A stretch of 64,000 nucleotides of DNA from the NCBI RefSeq assembly GCF_033568475.1, contig NW_027331831.1, positions 1,240,001-1,304,000 on the forward strand, given 5' to 3'. Source of the stretch: Henckelia pumila (taxonomy: Eukaryota > Streptophyta > Magnoliopsida > Lamiales > Gesneriaceae). How positions within the stretch are numbered: position 1 is the stretch's first letter; every line of letters starts with the position of its first letter. The notes under the pieces are model-generated. The model saw only the letters and a list, made by a program, of their open reading frames with translations. It did no database searches and had not been told where the DNA came from. The position numbers and the translations under genes are program-made. Shown piece by piece: positions 56,554 to 64,000 of the stretch.

Positions 56554-57957
56554 TTGGCAACTTTGAAGCAAGAAGAGGCTTTGCCGATGACAAGAGTAAG
56601 ATTGACAGAGCATGACTCCAGTGAGAGCCATAGATATGGTAGATCCAAGTCAAGAAGTAAGAATAAGAATATTTACTGCTTTAAATGTAGCGGTAAAGGG
56701 CACTTCAAGAGAGAGTGTACAAAGAGCATCGAAAAGGGATATCAAGGAAATGTGGCCAGTACTTTAGGCGATGGAGAAATATTATGCAGCGAAGCAGCAA
56801 CAGTTGCGGAAGGCAGACATATATTTTCTGATGCATGGATTATGGATTCAGGACCGACGTGGCACATGACGTCAAGGAGAAAATGGTTCAATTATTATGA
56901 ACCAGTCTCAGGAGGATCTGTATTAATGGGAAATGATCATGCCTTGGAAATCGCTGGGGTCGGTACCATCAAAATTAAAATGTTTGATGGTACTATTCGT
57001 ACCATACAGGAGGTACGACATGTGAAGGGTCTGACAAAGAATCTTTTGTCTTTGGGGAAATTGGATGATATTGGGTGCAAAACTCGTGTCGAGAATGAGA
57101 TCATGAAGATTGTGAAAGGCGCGCTTGTGGTTATGAAGGCGGACAATATTGTTGCAAATCTGTATGTACTGATGGGAGAAACACACAAAGAGGCGGAACT
57201 AGTTGTTGCATTAGTTGGTTCGGGAGAAGAATCAACAGTGTTGTGGCATAGAAAGCTTGGGCATATGTCAGAATTAGGAATGAAGATTCTTTCAGAACGG
57301 AAGCTGTTGCCGGGGCTTACAAAAGTGACTCTACCCTTTTGTGAGCATTGTGTTACCAGTAAACAACCCAGATTAAAGTTTGGCACATCTATTGCCAAGA
57401 GCAAAGGAATATTGGAGCTAATTCATTCTGATGTTTGGCAAGAACCGGTAGTATCCCTAGGAGGAGCGAGATATTTTGTCTCGTTTATTGATGATTTCTC
57501 TAGGAGATGTTTGGTGTATCCAATCAAGAAGAATTCAGATGTCTTTGAAGTCTTCAAAGTTTTAAAAGCGCGAGTTGAACTTGATTCTGACAAGAAAATC
57601 AAGTGTTTGAGGACTGACAATGGAGGAGAATATACCAGTGATGAATTTGATGCATTTTTCCAACACGAGGGCATCAAAAGGCAGTTCACAATGGCTTACA
57701 TGCCTCAACAAAATGGTGTGGCAGAGCGGATGAACATAACTTTGTTGGACAGAACAAGGGCCATGTTGAGTACTGCGGGTCTAGCCAAGTCATTTTGGGC
57801 AGAAGCAGTCAAAATCACTTCTTACATAATCAATAATGTTCCTTCAGTGGAGATTGATTTGAAGACTCTGATGGAGGTGTGGACTGGCAAGCCAGCTGAT
57901 TATTCTCGGTTACATACATTTGGAAGTCCGGTATACGTCAAGTACAATGAACAATAA
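56554..57957 (+). pseudogene. Copia zinc knuckle, protease and integrase segment
   Basis: This is a 467-codon open stretch. Zinc knuckle CFKCSGKGHFKREC at about residues 43-56; protease motif IMDSGPTWHM near 95, where DSGAS/DSGAT is normal, so the active site is probably altered; GAG-pre-integrase LWHRKLGHMSELGMKIL near 230; integrase with FIDDFSRR, CLRTDNGGEYTS and PQQNGVAERMN, which retain the core acidic residues. A stop (TAA) at 57955 interrupts the polyprotein. Confidence 0.92.
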
Positions 57958-57966
57958 AGATCGAAG

Positions 57967-59650
57967 TTGGATTCCAAATCCAAAAATTGTATCTTCTTGT
58001 GCTATGCTGATGGAGTAAAGGAGTTTCTCTTGTGGTATCCCACTGTTCATAAGCTTATCATCAACAGAGATGTTATCTTTGAGGAAGATAAAGTGAAGGA
58101 AGACAAAGGCACACTGAATTCAGAAACTACTATCATTCAGGTGGAAAATAAGACAGACGAAGATCATGTTTCTTATGAAGCAGTACCGGAGCACGAGGTA
58201 CAAGAACCAGTTGAGTCAGAGGTTTCCAAAGTGAGACAGTCAACTCGAGAGAGAAGACCACCAGGTTGGCTTTCAAATTATGTCACTAAAAGCAACATTG
58301 CATATTGTCTATTAACAGAAGATGGTGAGCCATCGAGTTTCCTTGAGGCTATTCAAAGCTCGGATGTATCCCTATGGATGACAGCGATGCAGGAAAAATT
58401 TGAAGCATTGGACATGAACAAAACTTGGGATCTTGTTACACTACCACGAGGAAGAAAAGCTATCGGTAACAGATGAGTCTATAATATCAAGCGTGATGAA
58501 AATAACCAAGTGGAGAGGTATGGTGCGAGATTGGTTGTCAAAGGGTATGCTCAGAAAGAATACATTGACTTCAATGAGATATTTTCTCCTGTGGTTCGAC
58601 TTTCAACAGTCAGAGTAGTATTGGCAATGTGTGCGGTGTTTAAACTATATCTAGAACAACTATATGTGAAAACGACATTTCTTCATGGCGATCTTGAAGA
58701 AGAAATCTATATGCTCCAGCCAGAAGATTTTGCAAAAAAAGGCAAAGAGAACTTGGTTTGCAGGTTGAACAAATCTCTGTACGGTCTCAAACATGCGCTG
58801 AGGTGTTGGTACAAGAGATTTGATTCCTATATCATGAGCCTTGGGTACAACAGACTAATGTGAGACCCTTGTACGTATTTCAAGAGGTCAGGTAATGATG
58901 ATTATATCATTTTGTTGTTGTATGTGGACGACATGTTGGTAGCAGGACCCAACAAAGATCGTGTCCAAGAATTGAAGGCACAGTTGGCTAGAAAATTTGA
59001 TATGAAGGACTTAGGACCAACAAACAAGATTCTAGGGATGCAAGTTCACCGAGACAAAAATAATAGGAAGATTTGGCTTTCCCAAAAAAATTATTTGAAG
59101 AAAGTCTTGCAGTGCTTCAACATGCAAGATAGTAATCCAATTTATACCCCTCTTCCTATTAACTTCAAGTTATCTTCTGAGATGTGTCCTAACAGTGAAG
59201 CAGAGAGGATGCAGATGTCTCGAGTACCGTTTGCATCAGTAGTGGGAAGTTTAATGTTCGCTATGATCTGTACAAGACCAGACATTGCGCAAGCAGTGGG
59301 AGTAGTCATTCGGTATATGGTGAATCCTGGACAAAAGCATTGGAGCACGGTTAAGAGGATCCTTAGATATATTAAGGGTACCTCGGATGCTGCATTAGGT
59401 TTTGGAGGATCAGATTTTATACTCGAGGGCTATGTGGATTCAAATTATGCAAGTGATCCAGATAAAAAAAAAAATTTACTACTGGTTATGTGTTTATAAT
59501 TGTAGGAGGTGCAGTAAGCTGAGTTTCAAAACTGCAAACAGTTGTGGAATTATCTACAACGGATGCAGAATACATGACAGCTACACAAGCTTGCGAGGAT
59601 GCAATATAGATTAAAAGGTTATTGGAGGATCTTGGGCACAAACAAGAAAA
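57967..59650 (+). pseudogene. Copia reverse transcriptase and RNase H segment, broken
   Basis: Continues the polyprotein: integrase C-terminal region, then RT beginning around 58340 (LEAIQSSDVSLWMTAMQEKF). Stops occur at about 58474 (a Trp position) and 58861. The RT core has FLHGDLEEEIYM and the catalytic YVDDM (58920). RNase H begins with EGYVDSNYASDPDKK and shifts frame in an A-run near 59470, and remnants (LSTTDAEY-like in another frame) extend to about 59650. It is not functional. Confidence 0.9.
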
Positions 59651-59947
59651 GATGCCTCTGTTTTGTGACAGTCAAAGTGCCTTGCACATTGCATGAAATC
59701 CAGCCTTTCATTCCAGGGCTAAACATAATGGAGTTCAATTTCATTTCGTACGAAAAGTAGTAGTGGAAAGAAGTGTGTATATGCAGAAGATCCATACGAA
59801 GGATAACGTATCTGATTTTCTGACCAAGCCAGTGAACACGGATAAGTTTGAGTGGTGTAGATCCTCAAGTGGCCTAGCAGAAACGTAAGCAGCGGAAATG
59901 GCAAGATTGGAAGGATAAGTGGAGATGTGTTTGATTTTCAATCATAT

Positions 59948-59962
59948 CCCCAAGTGGGAGAA
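59948..59962 (+). other. Copia polypurine tract
   Basis: CCCCAAGTGGGAGAA directly precedes the 3' LTR. Confidence 0.85.
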
Positions 59963-60461
59963 TGTCGGGAGAAAATTCAAATGAGGTGGAAGGCAAATTG
60001 CAGCAAGTGGCAAATTGAAATGAATTGATTATTTCATGCGGACAAATGCTCATTTTTGAGCCACAAACTTTGACAGAACAAAAGCAAATTCATATTTGAA
60101 TTTGCAAATTTTCATGTTCCACCGAGGGTTCAGGCAGTGATTGGCATCTATAAATAGATGCATTCCTCGATTCTTTGTGGCATCCCATCCTCGAGTTTCT
60201 TCTTCTGCTTGAGTTTCCTTCTTTCCTATTTATTTCTATATATATTTGTGAGATAAGTTTTCTCCTGTATTAAGAGAGTGAGTGTCTCTTTGGAAACACA
60301 GAGAGAGGTTGTAATTCTTCAAATATTATAGTGAAATCTTTTGATCTTGCCTGTGGTTTTTTACCCTAATAATTTTTAGAGATTTTCCACGTAAATCTTG
60401 GTGTCTATTTTTATTCTTCAATTTCAATATTTTCTATCTCGTGATGCCGCTGAGACCAACA
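59963..60461 (+). repeat. 3' LTR of the copia element (499 bp)
   Basis: Matches 55354-55855 throughout. Ends TGAGACCAACA before AATGC. Confidence 0.92.
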
Positions 60462-60873
60462 AATGCATCTTTGAAGGAGTTGAGAGTGCATGATTATGGC
60501 ATTTCCATGGAAGTACTCACAACCCAATAGGAACGAGTTTGTCTTTGACAATTGAAATCTTTGATTTACATCCCATTCTAACTTCGCCACGAGCTCTTTT
60601 CTTTTTCGATCGATCACATTTTGCTAGTTTATTACACCGGTTTTCATCTGTATGCCCTTGTTTAAAATATATAAATTTTTTCCAGACAACTTCATTTGTC
60701 ATCTTAATTTTCTTACTGTTGCTTATTCTGATACTAAATCCGGCTTCTCGTGTATATTGGTTATAGAACGAAAATACATCCTCTAATTATGCGAATTTCA
60801 TCCCAATTTTTGACTTTCGATCGTCTACCACTTTAGGAATGAATAGCTGACCATCATTGTTATTTTCTTCCAT
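60462..60873 (-). pseudogene. FAR1-related pseudogene, part 1 (N-terminus, DNA-binding domain)
   Basis: The minus-strand ATG at 60873 begins MEENNNDGQLFIPKVVDDRK, followed by a stop (TAA) within the segment before LEDVFSFYNQYTREAGFSIR. Further on, WKKFIYFKQGHTDENRCNKL, RGEVRMGCKSKISIV and a stop match the FAR1 zinc-binding DNA-binding domain (C..G..R....R.GC.A). The copia insertion separates it from part 2. Sequence at 60880-61830 upstream is 5' leader or intron-like. Confidence 0.78.
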
Positions 60874-60879
60874 TACCTG

Positions 60880-62000
60880 AAAAAAATAACAAATATGACA
60901 ATTTAAAACAATATGATGAACATTGTATCTCGTGATTATTCTCGTACTAGTGGGCTTTAACCTAGTATAAAATCACTGTAAATAGGATAAGTGTGGGGAA
61001 AACAATATATTTGGAGTACAAAATTGTAAATAAAAAATAGCATACAATAACATAGGATAACATTATTTAAATCTTCTTGTAAAAAATATTCAAGATCTTC
61101 TATGTTCTGCAAACAATGAATTAAATCGCAGAAAAGTTATATGGAATTAAATGATGAAAAAATCTCTTGCAATCTAATTTGATTTTTTTGTCAAAAGTTC
61201 CAATAAATTCAAGATCTTCTATGCTCTACCCAATAAAGATAAATATCTACTATTGATATATAAAACTATGAACTATGCAAAAATAGTCAATTCAAAATTC
61301 AAGTGTTTGTTATTTAAAAAATCCCACTATTTGTACATTCTGCTTGTATTATTATGCAAGGAGAATTGATTTAATTTAGTGTTCAAAAGTTGATTTCGGA
61401 ACTGCGAAAACTGATGATTTTTTTTTACCATTCAGAACCCCAGAGCAATTGAATTCTTTTTAATCGTTTACTATCAAATTGTTTTCAAAAAACTAATATC
61501 AGTTCAATATTCAAATATCCATTCAATAACCACGGAAATTTTCATACGAACTTCAATGAAAACATATTCGCCCATTACCCATCCATACATATATATGTGT
61601 GTGAAATCGATACCAGACCACGGCGGCGGCATTTAAGATGCTTCAAAACACCCTAAAGCAATAAAAGGAATCTTCAACAAATAAAGATAGAGATAGGATA
61701 AACCTTGGTGAAAGGATCGCAGGAACGCGGTAGTTGTTCTTTTACTGTTGTTGCAGAGATTGAGTTTGCGCAGACGATTGTTGGAGTATGAGAGAAAGAA
61801 GACGCTTGTTCGGAAAATTTAACCGGCACATCTTTTGGACAGGTTTTGGAGTCTTTGCAATCACTAAAAAAAATGTGATTGTTAGATTTTGGCGTAAAAA
61901 AATCACGTGTTTCTTAACCTTAAATTATGTGCTAGCTTATGCAATTATGTGTTAGTTTATGCTTAACTTAATTAAAATCGAAAAGCTAATCATATGGTGA
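60880..62000. other. FAR1 5' leader-like and AT-rich sequence, no gene
   Basis: Upstream (minus-strand sense) of the FAR1 start. The block at 61610-61830 has mixed composition like a 5' UTR or first exon. No coding frame supported. Confidence 0.35.
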
Positions 62001-62007
62001 TTATGAG

Positions 62008-62199
62008 CCCGTTTGGATTTTGTAGTGATATTTTAAAATAAGTGCTTTTAAACGCTACAATTTTTGAGTTTTAAAAAAGCTCTAATTTTGACTTAAAAAA
62101 TGCTTATTTAAGCACTTTTTTGGTCAACCAAACACCTTTTTAACTAAAAAACACTTAAAAAAGTGCTTTTTGACTTGACTTTTGAAACCAAACGGGGCC
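62008..62199. mobile_element. MITE with GGCCCCGTTTGG-type ends
   Basis: GCCCGTTTGGATTTTGTAG and CTTTTGAAACCAAACGGGGCC form inverted ends. AGTGCTTTT/AAAAGCACTT motifs fold inside. TATGA flanks both sides (62003-62007 and 62200-62204). About 190 bp. Confidence 0.75.
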
Positions 62200-62573
62200 T
62201 ATGATTCTCCAAAAAGAGATTCTAATAAAAAAAAGTCAGTGTTAAAATTATTCTAATCATTTATTTATCAAACACTACCCAATTTTGATTTTTAGATTTT
62301 CACATTTTTTTTTTCCAAACACTACCAACTTTTGATTTTTCTTAATATTTTTAACATAGGCCACACCGCCGATTCAGACCACATTGAAAGTTATAGGCTA
62401 ATGAACAATTTTAAAATGTGAAAAAAATTAAAATAAAATAGGCTAATGAATAAATTAATTTAAAAAAACTCTTAATTAATCTCATTATTAATTTAATTAA
62501 AAATAATTTATATTTAATTTTTAACAATATTGCTGCTAAATTTTTTTATGGCGTGTAATAGTTATATATCTAG

Positions 62574-63075
62574 TTTGTGTCATTTAATAATCAATAAACA
62601 TTTGAATTTTTTTTTCACCTTTCAAAAGTAAAATATTTTATATTATAAAAATATTAGCCAAATATTGTGTGAAATTTTATATTATATAGTATACATAATT
62701 TATCAACAATTAATTTTGAGTTAATAATTGAATATAAATGAAAAGTTAAATCCATATTCATTACTATGCAATAAATCACCTCTTAAGGTTTGACTAAATT
62801 TTTAATCCTTTTTTGCCATTGTTTTTTACCTCATTTTTGGTTTGTGTCATTTAGTAGTTAATAAACATTTGGATTTTTTTTCACCTTCCAAAAGTAAAAT
62901 ATTTTACATTATAAAAATATTAGCAAAATATTGTGTGTGAAAGTTTATATTATATAGTATACATAGTTTGTCAATAATTAATTTTGAGTTAATAATTGGT
63001 TATAAATGAAAATTTAAATCCATATTCATTACTATGCAATAAATCACCTCCTAAGGTTTGACTAAATTTTTAATG
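62574..63075. repeat. Tandem duplication with period of about 267 bp
   Basis: Copies at 62574-62806 and 62841-63075 share long blocks such as CACCTTTCAAAAGTAAAATA and ATTCATTACTATGCAATAAA and are roughly 90% alike. Non-coding and AT-rich. Confidence 0.88.
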
Positions 63076-63221
63076 GTAAATTTCTTATAAATCCCTAAAC
63101 CTATAAACAACTTATTTATAAATCTCTACCTAATTAAAACTTAGTTTGCACTCCCTGGAGAGAAAAATTTTTACTCCAAATCCCCAGCATACCCTTATTC
63201 CTTAAAAAAAAAAAAAGAGAA

Positions 63222-64000
63222 TGGACACAAAAAACAAGGCTAATCCAAATAGTATTTATATAAAAATTCAAATTAAAATTAAAGAACATAAACCATATCA
63301 TATACATGCTTATGTTGATACAAGAGTAAGTATGTGTTTAGGAAGCAAACATATACTTCCAAATCATTATTGGAAGAAATATGATAAATGATTAAAGGTT
63401 CGAATAGGAGATTGATAAATTATTTTTCTAGATGCAGTAGCAGAAAAATTAAAAATAGAAATTGAGGAAACAAAATTTATAATACCCATTATATATCAAA
63501 TAGAATCAGGAATGAATATTATAATAGAAAATAACTTTTTAAGACAATATCTTCCTTTTACATAATTTGAAGTTCATATAATTTTAAACAAAGGATCATC
63601 AATGATTTACATTCCTAAAATTCAAACAGCATTTCGAGTAGGAAATGAAGGGTTTACAAAGAATTTTCATAAACGAAATACAAACCCAATAGAATTAAAA
63701 ATAGAAAACATTTTAATAATTAATCCTGAAAAAGAAATCATGAAGAAATTTCATGATATTTGTTCCAAAAAGCCTCAGGACAAAATTAAGAAAATAAAAC
63801 ATTCATTGTTTCAATAAAACTTAAAGACCCTAATATCACGATCCGTGAAGCACCAAGAAGATGCAACATGAATGATGTAAAAATATTCGAAAAAGAGGTT
63901 CAAGAATTACTTAAACTTAAGATAATCATTCCAAGCAGGAGTCAACACTCTTCACCAGCCTTTTATGTCAGTAAGAAAGACACTGACAAGAAAAGAATGG
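63222..64000 (+). pseudogene. Endogenous pararetrovirus fragment (Caulimoviridae), protease and RT start
   Basis: The frames, broken by at least three stops and a shift, carry a retropepsin-like segment (HAYVDT near 63305, with the residues after the Asp-Thr altered from the usual Gly-Ala/Ser). From about 63840 in another frame comes a reverse-transcriptase N-terminus (EVQELLKLKIIIPS, then HSSPAFYV) of the kind found in plant pararetroviruses. The insert is AT-rich and ends at the window edge. Such integrated copies are common and usually inactive. This one is clearly decayed. The genus cannot be fixed from so short a piece. Confidence 0.75.

Larger units (their letters stand above)
55354..60461 (+). 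mobile_element. Ty1/copia retrotransposon, full length but decayed, TSD AATGC
   Basis: LTRs at 55354-55855 and 59963-60461 begin TGTCGGGAGAAAA and end GACCAACA. AATGC lies at 55349-55353 and 60462-60466. Order inside: primer site, gag, protease, integrase, RT, RNase H, which is the copia order. The LTRs differ by some 30 or more positions plus small indels (hand estimate), and the coding region has several stops and shifts, so it is older than element C. The gag and pol style is Tork/Tnt1-like. Confidence 0.93.

Overview
The window is nuclear DNA of a flowering plant, probably an asterid eudicot such as a Lamiales species (the family-level placement is a guess from the look of the retroelement proteins). 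It is AT-rich, has intron-split exons with GT/AG borders, and is dominated by nested transposable elements. I see no intact host gene. Everything genic is a fragment, a captured exon set or a broken copy. The one long intact reading frame is the polyprotein of a young Ty3/gypsy element (16155-19373, minus).

Layout. 1-0.7 kb: a gypsy protease fragment ending in a short tandem repeat. 0.7-3.6 kb: AT-rich DNA with foldbacks. 3.64-36.87 kb: one minus-strand gypsy element (here 'A'; LTR 35431-36873, gag-pol 35352 to about 33105, continuing at 5099 to about 3640). It is split by a 28 kb insertion ('B', 5100-33104) flanked by the 5-bp duplication CCATC. Inside B lie an antisense copia-type LTR (about 5430-7187), a tandem array of broken DUF7086-type genes (7195-9625), a MITE embedded in TA microsatellites, a gypsy LTR/primer-site fragment (about 11190-12090), exons of an unidentified gene (about 13.6-22.6 kb) interrupted by a complete gypsy element ('C', 14680-20675, duplication TTCGT), one end of a CACTA transposon (to 23022), and a complete 6.7 kb CACTA transposon (24585-31252, duplication TGG) carrying pieces of at least four unrelated host genes.

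36.9-52.5 kb: a TRIM element (36961-37350), an orphan VAC14-like exon, two hAT-like elements with 8-bp duplications, a long LTR, a tRNA-derived SINE, several MITEs, a broken NRAMP metal-transporter gene (47006-47769, minus), a strong 126-nt hairpin (48462-48587) and a local 'empty-site' paralogue (49.34-49.64 kb) that independently supports the insertions near 40-45 kb.

52.9-60.9 kb: a FAR1-related (MULE-transposase-derived) pseudogene on the minus strand, split by a solo LTR (53339-54933) and by a full-length but decayed Ty1/copia element (55354-60461, duplication AATGC). 62.0-63.1 kb: a MITE and a tandem duplication. 63.2-64.0 kb: the start of a decayed endogenous pararetrovirus (Caulimoviridae) running off the window.

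The genes do not form a pathway. What connects them is history: repeated nested insertion, gene-fragment capture and decay. Relative ages can be read from the nesting and LTR divergence: C is young (about 19 differences in 1279 aligned LTR bases by hand count), and the copia element is older (about 30 or more in 500).
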